Shown piece after piece: positions 1-7,107 of a stretch of DNA of 13,599 nt (position 1 is its first letter; each line of letters starts with the position of its first letter). The notes beneath the pieces are model-generated. The model did not search any database, had not been told where the DNA came from, and worked only from the letters and a program-made list of their open reading frames with translations. Source of the stretch: Elusimicrobiota bacterium. Lineage in GTDB: Bacteria; Elusimicrobiota; Elusimicrobia; Elusimicrobiales; UBA9959. The stretch spans positions 1 to 13,599 of the forward strand of contig JAKLEK010000018.1 of NCBI GenBank assembly GCA_022703115.1, read 5' to 3'. A program made the position numbers and the translations under genes.

Positions 1-1271
1 CAGACGAGCAGCGCCCCCGGGCCGAGCGCCGGGAAAAGCGCGTTGAGAGGCAGGCCTATGTCGATATGTTCCTTCGCCAGCACCTTCTCCCTCAGCGCGG
101 CCGCGTCGCAGCCGGTGTCCAGGACGAATTCATTGAAGAAAGGCGCCCTGAACTTCAGGGAAACGCCCTTTATGGCGGAAAGCCGCCGCGCCGCGAAAGC
201 GGCCGCCTCGGCGTTCGCGTGCCCGAGTTCCTTCAGCCCTTCCGGGCCCAGCAGGGCCAGATATATGGTCGCGCCCAGGGCGCAGAGCGCCTCGTTGGAG
301 CAGATGTTGGAGGCCGCTTTGTCGCGCCTTATATGCTGCTCGCGGGCCTGCAGGGTCAGCACGAAACCGCGCTTGCCGTCCTTGTCCTTGGTCATGCCGG
401 CTATACGGCCAGGCATCTGCCGCACGTATTCTTTTCTGCAGGTGAAAATGCCGAGATAGGGGCCGCCGTAGCTTAGAGGCAGTCCGAGCCCCTGGCCCTC
501 TCCCACCGCGAAGTCCGCTCCGTACTCACCGGGAGGGGAGAACAGGCCCAGGCTCGCCGGATCGGCGGCCGCGACCACTAGAGCGCCGGCCTTATGCGCC
601 GCGTCCGATATGCGTTCCGCGTCCTCCATCAGGCCGAAGAAATTCGGGGTCTGGAAAGCGACGCAGGCCGTGTCTCCGTCCAGCAGAGCTCCCAGCTTCT
701 CCCTGTCGGCCAGGCCGTCCCTGTGCGGCAGGGTAACGAAAGTGTATTCCTTGGAATCGGCGAAGTACGTCTTCAGGGTGCGCAGATACTGCGGGTTCAG
801 GGTCTCCTGGCAGATTATCTTTTTCCTGCCGGTCACGCGCGTCGCCGCGCGCACGGCTTCCCCGAAGGCGCTGGCCCCGTCGTACATCGAGGCGTTGGCG
901 CAGTCCATCCCGTATAGCTCGCTGACCGAGCTCTGGTACTCGTATATGGTCTGCAGTATTCCCTGGCTGGCCTCGGCCTGATACGGCGTATAAGCGGTCA
1001 GGAACTCTCCGCGGGAGAGGAGGGCCTTAACGGCAGCCGGAACGTAGCGCTCGTAGGCGCCTGCGCCGATAAAGCTCAGGTGCGGTGTGTTCGCCGAGGC
1101 CAGGGTCCTCATCCTCCTGGCTGTCTGCTGTTCGTCCAGCGAAGAGTCGGGAAGGCCGAGGTCCGGGTACAGGAATTTAGGCGGGACCTGTTTCAGCAGC
1201 TCCCTTATCGAGGAGACGCCTATTGTCTTGAGCATCTCCTCCCTGTCTTTCTGCGTGGTAGGGACGAACAT
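1..1271 (-). CDS. gcvPA: Glycine dehydrogenase (decarboxylating) subunit 1, P-protein alpha subunit (partial, C-terminus cut by window edge)
   Basis: The P-protein of the glycine cleavage system decarboxylates glycine and passes the aminomethyl group to lipoyl-GcvH. This is the alpha (N-terminal) subunit of the split form; the PLP-binding lysine lies on the beta subunit and is not expected here. Reading the minus strand from the ATG at 1271-1269 gives a protein beginning MFVPTTQKDREEML, with family hallmarks such as FLYPDLGLP, FIGAGAYERYVPAAV, TAYTPYQAEASQG, IYEYQSSVSELYGMD and NASMYDGASA. About 423 codons are present, close to the usual length of about 440-450, so only the extreme C-terminus is missing. 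An AGGAG ribosome site (1280-1284) supports the start. It follows gcvT and gcvH in the same direction, separated from gcvH by a family 1 repeat. gcvPB probably follows outside the window (inference). Confidence 0.95.
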   Translation of the reverse strand, partial: MFVPTTQKDREEMLKTIGVSSIRELLKQVPPKFLYPDLGLPDSSLDEQQTARRMRTLASANTPHLSFIGAGAYERYVPAAVKALLSRGEFLTAYTPYQAEASQGILQTIYEYQSSVSELYGMDCANASMYDGASAFGEAVRAATRVTGRKKIICQETLNPQYLRTLKTYFADSKEYTFVTLPHRDGLADREKLGALLDGDTACVAFQTPNFFGLMEDAERISDAAHKAGALVVAAADPASLGLFSPPGEYGADFAVGEGQGLGLPLSYGGPYLGIFTCRKEYVRQMPGRIAGMTKDKDGKRGFVLTLQAREQHIRRDKAASNICSNEALCALGATIYLALLGPEGLKELGHANAEAAAFAARRLSAIKGVSLKFRAPFFNEFVLDTGCDAAALREKVLAKEHIDIGLPLNALFPALGPGALLV

Positions 1272-1289
1272 ATTAGTGACTCCTGGTGG

Positions 1290-1460
1290 CAGGCTGGTAT
1301 GCGGGGAGGCTGGTAGGCTGTTGATCAATGATTGCTAGTATGCTTTTGACGCATGATCGCTTGTAGCCATAAGGAATCTCCCTTATAAAGCCTACTAGCT
1401 TACTAGCATACTCGCATACTAGCGATCATTGATCAGCAGCTTCCTCGCCTCCCCGCCTCT
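1290..1460. repeat. Family 1 intergenic inverted-repeat element, copy A
   Basis: This element fills most of the 189-base gap between gcvH and gcvPA. Two 43-base arms, 1301-1343 and 1414-1456, are inverted copies of each other matching at 37 of 43 positions. Both begin at their outer ends with GCGGGGAGGC and contain TGATCAATGAT and GCTAGTATGC. The centre is a small hairpin, ATAAGG (1369-1374) pairing with CCTTAT (1381-1386). Between the centre and the arms lie further short GCTAGTA/TACTAGC units in both orientations. The gene start at 1271 and the gcvH stop at 1461 lie just outside. As RNA the element would fold into one long imperfect hairpin. It could be a non-autonomous mobile element or a BIME-like processing or attenuation structure; no protein is encoded. 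Confidence 0.85.
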
Positions 1461-1850
1461 TTAATGCGCGTTCTGCTTCACGAACTCCTGATAGGCGTTC
1501 CAGTCCATAAGGCCCTTCGCCTGCTCGGGGTCCGTCATCTGGACCTTGAACAGCCAGGCCTTGTCCAGAGGGCTCTGGTTTATCAGCGCCGGTTCTTTGG
1601 AAACTTCGTCGTTAAGGGCGGCTATCTTGCCCGAAACGGGGGCGTATATGTCGAAGGCGGCCTTCACCGATTCCACCACGGCGCAGGGCTTTTCCTTCTC
1701 AACGTTCTGCGCCGATTTCGGCAGTTCAACGAAAACGATGTCGCCCATCTCGTGCTGGGCATGCTCGGAAAGCCCGACCAGTGCCTCCTGTCCCGAGACA
1801 TGTACCCATTCATGGGTCTTGGTGTATTTCACTTCTTCCTGTTTAGGCAT
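1461..1850 (-). CDS. gcvH: Glycine cleavage system H protein
   Basis: This small lipoyl carrier protein shuttles the aminomethyl group from P-protein to T-protein and is then re-oxidised by dihydrolipoyl dehydrogenase. The 129 residues match the family in length and pattern: KYTKTHEWVHV near the N-terminus, GDIVFVELP at about 36-44, and the lipoylation motif VVESVKAAFDIYAPVSG with the modified lysine at K63. The C-terminal WLFKVQ...AYQEFVKQ block is also typical. The common motif reads KAASD in many homologues; here it is KAAFD. The start is supported by AAGGAG about 7 bases upstream. It lies between gcvT and gcvPA on the same strand; a family 2 repeat separates it from gcvT and a family 1 repeat from gcvPA. 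Confidence 0.97.
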   Translation of the reverse strand: MPKQEEVKYTKTHEWVHVSGQEALVGLSEHAQHEMGDIVFVELPKSAQNVEKEKPCAVVESVKAAFDIYAPVSGKIAALNDEVSKEPALINQSPLDKAWLFKVQMTDPEQAKGLMDWNAYQEFVKQNAH

Positions 1851-1867
1851 GTTCTCTCCTTTGCTAC

Positions 1868-1977
1868 GATTCCCCGACTTCCCGACCCCAGATTATCCCT
1901 TCCCCAGTTCTTTTGACCCCCGACTTCTGTTCTGTCGTCCCCCGACGTTTTTTCGGTGGACCCCCGACTCTTTAGCG
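1868..1977. repeat. Family 2 CCCGAC-rich repeat, copy a
   Basis: The gap between gcvT and gcvH is made of reiterated CCCGAC-type motifs on the plus strand, including CCCCGACTTCCCGACCCC (1872-1889) and a GTTTTTTCGGTGGAC block near 1948-1962. The latter block recurs as TTTTTTCGGTAGAC and TTTTTGCGGTAGAC in copies b and c. Five C-runs (1872-1875, 1881-1883, 1886-1889, 1897-1899, 1902-1905) with spacers of 2-7 bases give the minus strand, the transcribed sense of gcvH, a G-quadruplex-type pattern a short way upstream of the gcvH start. The gcvT stop codon at 1978-1980 directly abuts the repeat. No coding function is seen. Confidence 0.7.
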
Positions 1978-3096
1978 TCAGCTGGGCTTGAAAGTGAACG
2001 CGGTCCCCTTGTGGAAAGGCGTCCTGGCGGCCTGGGCCGGCAGGCGCTTTCCGTGCACTTCCACCTCCAGCGGCTCGCCCGGTTTCAGTCCCGGCTCTGA
2101 CAGGTATCCTACGCCTATCCCTTTCTTGAGGGTGGGGGAATAGGTGGCGCTGGCCAGTTCCCCGATCTCCTTCCCGCCCTTGAAGACCTTGCAGCCGGGC
2201 CTGGGCACGCCGCCGGCAAGCGTGACGCCGGTCAGTTTCCTTTTCAGGCCTTCGCTCTTCTGCTTCAGCAGCACATCCCTGCCGGTGAAGTCGCCCTTGT
2301 CCAGGCAGACCACCCAGCCGTAATTCGCTTCGTAAGTCGTGTGGTCATCGTCGACGTCCTGGCCGTAAAGCAGGTAGCCGGACTCCAGCCGCAGGGTGTC
2401 GCGCGCGCCGAGGCCGCAGGGGACTATGCCGTAGGGCCGGCCCAGGTCCATCATCGCGTCCCAGACGTTCTGTATCGCCGCGTGCGGCGCGGTTATCTCG
2501 AAGCCGTCCTCTCCGGTGTAGCCGGTGCGGCTGATAAAACAGTCCTCTCCGTAAAGTTTCTTTTCCACTATGCCGAAGCGCGGCAGTTTGAGCGCCTCCG
2601 GCGCGAAAGTCTCCATCATTTTCGGCACGCTCGGGCCCTGTACCGCCAGCATGGAATAATGGTCGCTCATGTTCTCGACCTTCACGTTGTCTTTGCCGGT
2701 CCTGCTGCGCAGCCACTCGTAATCCTTCACTGAAGTGGTGGCGTTCACGATCACGAGATAGCGGTTCAGCGCCAGGCAGAAAGCGATGATGTCGTCCACC
2801 AGCCCGCCCTTTTCGTTAAGCAGATGCGAATAGACCCCCTTGCCTATTGTCGCTTTGCGCAGGTCGTTGGCGTTCGCCTTCTGCAGCAGCTTGAAACTGT
2901 CCGCGCCGGTCACGAACAGCTGCCCCATGTGGGAAACGTCGAAGATGCCGGCCGAATTCCTTACCGCCGCGTGTTCCTTTAGTATCCCCTCGAACTGTAT
3001 GGGAAGTTCCCAGCCGTGAAAATCCACCATCCTGCCTCCGGCCTTACGCATGGTCTCGTTAAGGGCGGTCTTTCTGGGCGCCGTAGCCGTTATCAT
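1978..3096 (-). CDS. gcvT: Glycine cleavage system T protein (aminomethyltransferase)
   Basis: GcvT releases ammonia from the aminomethyl-lipoyl group of GcvH and transfers the one-carbon unit to tetrahydrofolate. The 372-residue protein has the usual family length. Visible hallmarks are MVDFHGWELPIQF (23-35), FDVSHMGQ (52-59), NEKGGLVDD with the catalytic-position aspartate D101, RTGYTGEDGFE (190-200) and GLGARDTLRLESG (228-240). The C-terminal barrel contains the conserved SPTLKKGIGVGYL stretch (320-332). The ATG is preceded by GGAGG five bases upstream. It is the first of the three contiguous gcv genes. Its 5' flank outside the family 1 repeat is AT-richer and holds a weak promoter candidate, so it may have its own transcription start. 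Confidence 0.97.
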   Translation of the reverse strand: MITATAPRKTALNETMRKAGGRMVDFHGWELPIQFEGILKEHAAVRNSAGIFDVSHMGQLFVTGADSFKLLQKANANDLRKATIGKGVYSHLLNEKGGLVDDIIAFCLALNRYLVIVNATTSVKDYEWLRSRTGKDNVKVENMSDHYSMLAVQGPSVPKMMETFAPEALKLPRFGIVEKKLYGEDCFISRTGYTGEDGFEITAPHAAIQNVWDAMMDLGRPYGIVPCGLGARDTLRLESGYLLYGQDVDDDHTTYEANYGWVVCLDKGDFTGRDVLLKQKSEGLKRKLTGVTLAGGVPRPGCKVFKGGKEIGELASATYSPTLKKGIGVGYLSEPGLKPGEPLEVEVHGKRLPAQAARTPFHKGTAFTFKPS

Positions 3097-3161
3097 TTCT
3101 TCCTCCAGTGGGCTTTCGCAAGCGGGAAAATACGGAAGTCCGGTAAAATGTACGATTCTCT

Positions 3162-3191
3162 AATTTAACAAAATCCAAACCGATAGGGCAA
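3162..3191 (-). promoter_or_regulatory. Possible sigma70-type promoter upstream of gcvT
   Basis: On the minus strand TTGCCC (3191-3186) and TAAATT (3167-3162) are separated by 18 bases, in a short AT-rich stretch that stands out from its GC-rich surroundings. The predicted start would lie about 60 bases before the gcvT ATG. The boxes are imperfect matches, so this is a weak candidate. No glycine-riboswitch-like structure was recognised downstream of it. Confidence 0.3.
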
Positions 3192-3215
3192 GGAAAGCAG
3201 GGGGGCGACCAGGGG

Positions 3216-3344
3216 GCGGGGATGCTAGTATGCTCAATAAGGAGATTTCCTTGTAGCTACCAGCGATCACGCATCAAAAGCCACTAGCAATCATTGATCA
3301 ACAGCATACCAGCTATGGATATCAACGTAACGATGTGATCAGCC
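3216..3344. repeat. Family 1 intergenic inverted-repeat element, copy B
   Basis: It lies in the xth-gcvT gap. The centre AAGGA-GATT-TCCTT (3239-3252) corresponds to the ATAAGG/CCTTAT centre of copies A and C. On its right, sequence with CGATCACGCATCAAAAGC and CTAGCAATCATTGATCAACAG closely follows copy A read in reverse. The left arm is short (GGGGATGCTAGTATGCT), so this copy looks asymmetrical or truncated. Its right end, 3308-3345, is shared at 36 of 38 positions with the right end of copy C. In both places this tail runs up to the stop codon of the neighbouring gene. Confidence 0.8.
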
Positions 3345-4106
3345 TTATGCGTCCAGCTCTATGCCGACCGGACAATGGTCGGACCCTTGCACATCGGGCA
3401 AAATGAAAGCGTCCTTTACCATCCCTTTGTGCCCCTCATCTATGAAAAAATAATCCAGACGCCAGCCGACGTTCCTCTCCCTCGCCCGCGTCTTGTAATC
3501 CCACCACGAGTACCGCCCGCCCTCCGCATGAAAAACCCTGAAAGTATCCACCCAGCCGCTCCCCGTCACCCTGTCCAGCCAGGCCCGCTCCACCGGCAGA
3601 AAACCGGAATTCCCCTCGTTCTCCCTCGGCCGCGCCAGATCCAGCTCCTTGTGCGCCGTATTTACGTCTCCGCAGAACACCACCGCCTTCCCGGTCTTCC
3701 TCAGCCCCTCTATATGCTTAAGGAACGCCTCGTAAAAATCCAGTTTGAACCGCAGCCTTTCCGGCCCCGCGCCCCCGTTAGGAAAATAAACGTTCAGCAG
3801 GTGGAAGTCCCTGTACTCCAGAGCGATCACCCGCCCCTCGGCGTCGAAGCGGCCCTCGCCCAGCCCCCGCCTCACCGCCTCCGGCGCCTTCCTGAAAAAA
3901 GCCGCCACCCCGCTGTACCCCTTGCGTTCCGCGCTGTTCCATTCCGCCCGGTAGTCAGCCGGCAGCTCCAGTCCTGCCAGCTGATCGGCCGAGACCTTCA
4001 CTTCCTGCAGCCCCAGGATGTCCGGCTTCTCGGCGGCGGCGAAATCCAGCAGCCCCTTTTTCAGCGCCGCCCGGTACCCGTTTACGTTCCAGGATAGGAG
4101 TTTCAT
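3345..4106 (-). CDS. xth: Exodeoxyribonuclease III (AP endonuclease family)
   Basis: This enzyme cleaves DNA 5' of abasic sites and removes 3'-blocking groups or 3' nucleotides in base-excision repair. The 253-residue protein is a complete member of the exonuclease III/EEP fold. Metal and catalytic residues are visible: N7 in WNVNGYRAA, E35 in LQEVK, Y107 in NVYFPNG, D147 and N149 in GDVNTAHKE, WW in RYSWWDY (198-204), D218 in WRLDYFF and the terminal D243-H244 pair in GSDHCPVG. It sits between lpd and gcvT on the same strand, with no obvious metabolic link to glycine cleavage. Its flanks are both family 1 repeats: one starts about five bases before the ATG, the other ends at its stop codon. 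No Shine-Dalgarno sequence is visible at the ATG, unlike its neighbours gcvT and gcvH. Confidence 0.96.
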   Translation of the reverse strand: MKLLSWNVNGYRAALKKGLLDFAAAEKPDILGLQEVKVSADQLAGLELPADYRAEWNSAERKGYSGVAAFFRKAPEAVRRGLGEGRFDAEGRVIALEYRDFHLLNVYFPNGGAGPERLRFKLDFYEAFLKHIEGLRKTGKAVVFCGDVNTAHKELDLARPRENEGNSGFLPVERAWLDRVTGSGWVDTFRVFHAEGGRYSWWDYKTRARERNVGWRLDYFFIDEGHKGMVKDAFILPDVQGSDHCPVGIELDA

Positions 4107-4110
4107 AATA

Positions 4111-4388
4111 AGAATGCTGGTATGCTAGTAGGCTAGTATGCTGCTGATGTGTGATCGCTTGGGGAGGCTGGTATGCTAGTAGGCTGTTGATGCATGATCG
4201 CTAGTATGCTTCTGATGCGTGATCGCTAGTAGGCTATAAGGAATTTTCCTTATAAAGCCTACCAGCATACTAGCAATCATAGAACAGCAGCCTACTAGCC
4301 TCCCCGCTTACCAGCCTACCAGCATACTAGCAATCATTGATAAATAGCAACCAGCTATGGATATCAATGTAACGATGTGATGAGCCTA
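4111..4388. repeat. Family 1 intergenic inverted-repeat element, copy C (longest)
   Basis: It occupies nearly all of the 282-base lpd-xth gap. The centre is a perfect inverted repeat, TATAAGGAA (4235-4243) and TTCCTTATA (4246-4254), with AGGCT/AGCCT just outside. To the left are near-tandem 25-base units (4184-4208 and 4209-4233, matching at 21 of 25, plus a more diverged one from 4141) carrying TGATG-rich and TGATCGCTAGTA motifs. To the right are inverted equivalents: GCATACTAGCAATCAT and CCTACTAGCCTCCCCGC. The right-hand tail 4350-4387 matches 3308-3345 of copy B at 36 of 38 positions. The CTAGC signature continues into the lpd stop codon (TAG at 4391-4389). Confidence 0.85.
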
Positions 4389-5756
4389 CTAGCTTTTGTT
4401 CAGCGCCTCGTGTATCGCTTCCGCCATCGTCGGATGCGCGAAAATTATCTCCTTCAGTTCCGCCTTCTTCATCTTCGTCTTCACCGCCACCGCCAGCACA
4501 TGTATTATCTCGGTGGCCGTCTCGCCCGATATCTGCGCCCCCAGTATCGTTCCGTCTCCGGCGTCGTACACCAGCTGCGCGAACCCTTCCGTTTCCCCGT
4601 GCGTCACGGCCTTGCCCACCCCGGCGAAATAGGCCCGCGAAGTCTTCACCGTCAGCCCTTTCGCCTCCGCCTGCTTCTTGTTCAGCCCCACCGACGCCAC
4701 TTCGGGCCAGGTGTAAATGCACTTGGGCACTATGTTCTCGTCGAACTCCCTGGCCGCGCCCATTATGTTCTCCGCCGCTATCTCGCCTTGGCGCGACGCC
4801 GAATGGGCCAGCGTGCTTATCCCGTTCACGTCCCCGGCCGCGTATATGTTCTCCGCCGCCGTACGCATGCGCGCGTCCGTCCTTATGCCCTTTCTGTCCC
4901 ACTCCAGTCCCAGCTTGTCCAGCCCCAGGTTCAGAAGATGCGCCACCCGGCCCGTCGCCACCAGCACCTCTTCCGAGGTTATCTTCGCGCCGTCGTCCAG
5001 GGTGAGCGTCTTCGCTTCCGGCCCGGTTTCTATGGCGGTCGTTTTCCTGCCGAGGTGGAACTTTATCCCGCGCTTCTCGAACGAAGTCCTCAGCGTCCGG
5101 CTCACCGTTTCGTCCTCTCCCGGCAGGATCTCCGGCAGCAGTTCCACCACCGACACCGCGGAACCCATGGAATGGAAGAAGCACGCGAACTCAAGGCCTA
5201 TCACTCCTCCGCCGACTATGGTGATGGACTTCGGCAGCCTGGGCATGTCGAACACCCGGTTGGAATCGGTGAACTTCGTCCGGAAGGCGTTGAAAGGAGG
5301 GGGGAAGCCGGGAGCCGTTCCCGCGGCTATGATCGCCGCGTCGAATTCCCTCACCGTGGAGCCCTCTTTCCCGGTTATAGTCACCTGGTTCCTGCCGGTG
5401 AAAACGGCCCGTCCGCGCGCCACCTCTATCTTTTTGGACTGGAACATCCTCTCCAGCGAGGTCCGCAGCCCCGTGACCGCGGCCGCCCGGCGCGCCTTTA
5501 TCTTGTCCCAGGACAGCATCTCCGGCGAAAAATCCAGCGTCCGGCCGTCGGCCATCAGGCCTTTCAGCGCTTCTACCGCGTGCGCGCGGTAGCCGGCGTC
5601 CAGCAGCGATTTGGACGGTATGCAGCCCCTGTTCAGGCAGGTGCCGCCGAAATCCCAGCACTCCGCTATGAACGGCTCGGCCCCCAGCTCTTTCAGCCTC
5701 AGCGCGGCCGGATAGCCGGCCGGTCCGCTGCCGATTACAAGCACTTTCTTAGGCAT
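4389..5756 (-). CDS. lpdA: Dihydrolipoyl dehydrogenase (L-protein / E3)
   Basis: This flavoprotein re-oxidises dihydrolipoyl-lysine on GcvH with NAD+, and could also serve 2-oxoacid dehydrogenases. The 455 residues show the full class I disulfide reductase plan: FAD-binding VIGSGPAGYPAA (7-18), redox disulfide GGTCLNRGCIPSK with C40 and C45, NAD-binding IVGGGVIGLEFA with a following acidic end of the strand, the second FAD motif IYAAGDVNG, and the C-terminal dimerisation domain ending in FAHPTMAEAIHEA with catalytic H441 and E446. The ATG overlaps the last eight bases of the AsmA-like gene and has AGGAGG about six bases upstream, so translational coupling is likely. Its location upstream of gcvT, gcvH and gcvPA suggests it is the glycine-cleavage L-protein. 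Confidence 0.96.
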   Translation of the reverse strand: MPKKVLVIGSGPAGYPAALRLKELGAEPFIAECWDFGGTCLNRGCIPSKSLLDAGYRAHAVEALKGLMADGRTLDFSPEMLSWDKIKARRAAAVTGLRTSLERMFQSKKIEVARGRAVFTGRNQVTITGKEGSTVREFDAAIIAAGTAPGFPPPFNAFRTKFTDSNRVFDMPRLPKSITIVGGGVIGLEFACFFHSMGSAVSVVELLPEILPGEDETVSRTLRTSFEKRGIKFHLGRKTTAIETGPEAKTLTLDDGAKITSEEVLVATGRVAHLLNLGLDKLGLEWDRKGIRTDARMRTAAENIYAAGDVNGISTLAHSASRQGEIAAENIMGAAREFDENIVPKCIYTWPEVASVGLNKKQAEAKGLTVKTSRAYFAGVGKAVTHGETEGFAQLVYDAGDGTILGAQISGETATEIIHVLAVAVKTKMKKAELKEIIFAHPTMAEAIHEALNKS

Positions 5757-6969
5757 GATGCCCTCCTGTTGCGGTTATAGGGAATATTCCAGTGAAGAAT
5801 GAGTTCACCGCGCGTATCGCTTCCGTCAGCTTGCGGTCCAGGGTGGACGACATAGCGGGCGAGATCTCCGGCGCGTCCATCGGCCCTTTGGCCGAGAGGT
5901 CCAGAGCGTTCTTCCCGGCCCGCGCCCCGAAACGTATACTTACCGACCGGGCCGGCCCGTCCAGCTCGTACTCGGCCCCCACGTCCAGGAAATTCGTATC
6001 CATGCTCAGGTGCTCCACCCGCAGTCTGCCGTCCTTGAGCGCCATGTACAGCGCCAGGCTCTCCAGCTTTATGTCCCCGACCGGCGGCGCTTCCCTGCCC
6101 ATGACCGAGGAAAGCGTCCGCATGGCCGAATTCACCAGCGGGGCGGCGCCGCAGCTATGCTCCGGAACGTACAGCCCTTCGGCCGTCAGATGCGCGGAGT
6201 AATTCGCCGCCGTCGCCGGCTTGTCCATGTTGAACAGTTCCCAGTCGAGCTCCGCCTTGTCGAGCGCAACCGCCCCAAGTTCGGCGTTCTCCAGCGCGGC
6301 CGAGCCCGCGGCCGAAGTGAGCCCCGCGTAACTGAAGTTAAGCTCCGTCTTCGCCGAGACTTCGGACGAGAACAGCTGTCCCTTCACCGCGCTCTTCAGT
6401 CGGCCGCGCAGTTCGAGCCCGAAATTGCCGGCCAGGCCGGAATAGTGCCGCACCGTCACGTCCGCGTTCTCCAGAGCGAACGAACGCCCGGACGAGGCCA
6501 TATCGGCCTCCACTCTGGCGCCGGTAAGCGTCAGCTTCTTCGCGTTCCATGTCACGTGGAGGCCCTTCGCTGTTCCCGGCAGCAGCGCCAGCAGGTCCGA
6601 AAAATCCCACCTGCCGTTCATCTCGCGGACGCTTATCGACGGATTTACCAGCCGGACCTCGGAAAAAACCAGCCGCTTTTTGAGCAGCGCGGAGATCTCC
6701 GGCCTTATCTCCACCCTGTCAGCCGAGAAAAAACAGCCTTTGGAAGCGTCCGGCGCGCGCGACACGCGGACGCCTTCCATTACCACGCCCTTCAGGGGGG
6801 AGAAACCTATCCTGGTGAATTTTATCTCCCGTCCGAGCTTTTGTCCGGCCTGTGTCCCGATGGCGAGTATAACGCTCTCGGAAATAGCCTTGAACCGGAA
6901 ATAGACGAACGTCCCCGCCCCGAGAGCCAGGACCACGATCGCCGCGATAACCTTAAATTTACGTCTCAT
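5749..6969 (-). CDS. AsmA-like membrane-anchored envelope protein
   Basis: The 406-residue protein starts MRRKFKVIAAIVVLALG, a basic start plus one hydrophobic helix (about 7-24), then a long periplasmic part. The pattern LGREIKFTRIGFSPLKGVVMEGVRVS, followed by ADRVEIRPEISALLKKRLVFSEV and NPSISVREMNGRWDFSDLL, is typical of the AsmA/DUF748 N-terminal domain: short beta-strands with a GF-P-L-GV pattern. Later beta-rich segments such as VEHLSMDTNFLDVGAEYELDG fit the C-terminal beta-structure. AsmA-family proteins act at the inner membrane/periplasm in envelope or lipid homeostasis; the specific role here is unknown. It overlaps lpd by ATGCCTAA, so the two are probably co-transcribed. No clear ribosome-binding site precedes the ATG; the upstream sequence is family 2 repeat up to about five bases from it. 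Confidence 0.75.
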   Translation of the reverse strand: MRRKFKVIAAIVVLALGAGTFVYFRFKAISESVILAIGTQAGQKLGREIKFTRIGFSPLKGVVMEGVRVSRAPDASKGCFFSADRVEIRPEISALLKKRLVFSEVRLVNPSISVREMNGRWDFSDLLALLPGTAKGLHVTWNAKKLTLTGARVEADMASSGRSFALENADVTVRHYSGLAGNFGLELRGRLKSAVKGQLFSSEVSAKTELNFSYAGLTSAAGSAALENAELGAVALDKAELDWELFNMDKPATAANYSAHLTAEGLYVPEHSCGAAPLVNSAMRTLSSVMGREAPPVGDIKLESLALYMALKDGRLRVEHLSMDTNFLDVGAEYELDGPARSVSIRFGARAGKNALDLSAKGPMDAPEISPAMSSTLDRKLTEAIRAVNSFFTGIFPITATGGHHA

Positions 6970-7107
6970 AACACCCGACTTCCCGACCCCAGACTTCCCG
7001 ACCCCCGACGGTGCCGGCTTTTCCTTCGGAAAACCGGCGCAGCGTCCGTAAACGCACGACAGGTCAGCGTAGTCCGCTCCCGACTTTTTTCGGTAGACTC
7101 CCGATTT
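6970..7107. repeat. Family 2 CCCGAC-rich repeat, copy b
   Basis: The whole gap between the AsmA-like gene and the hydrolase-like gene is family 2 sequence. It opens with reiterated CCCGACTT/CCCGACCCC motifs (6974-7009), contains a 74-base module (7011-7084) matching 8216-8289 at 66 of 74 positions in the same orientation, and ends with TTTTTTCGGTAGACTCCCGA. The module carries a hairpin, GCCGGCTTTTCC (7013-7024) with GGAAAACCGGC (7028-7038), a three-base loop and one bulged C. The five C-runs at 6974-7006 give the minus strand a G-quadruplex-type pattern immediately upstream of the AsmA-like start codon. Confidence 0.8.

Noticed and set aside
3097..3215. Possible glycine riboswitch upstream of gcvT
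   Set aside because: No tandem aptamer pattern or conserved glycine-riboswitch core could be recognised; only a weak promoter is visible.
4141..4345. Possible CRISPR array from the repeated units
   Set aside because: Units are directly adjacent or inverted, vary in sequence, and have no regular unique spacers; no cas genes are present.
4377..5780. Long plus-strand open frame of 467 codons
   Set aside because: It lies antisense to dihydrolipoyl dehydrogenase, whose motifs are complete, and its product is a low-complexity Arg/His/Pro-rich sequence typical of GC-rich shadow frames.
7011..7084. Possible integron attC site (hairpin module flanking a single gene)
   Set aside because: The inverse-core and core site consensus (GTTRRRY and its complement) are not found at the ends, and no integrase is visible.
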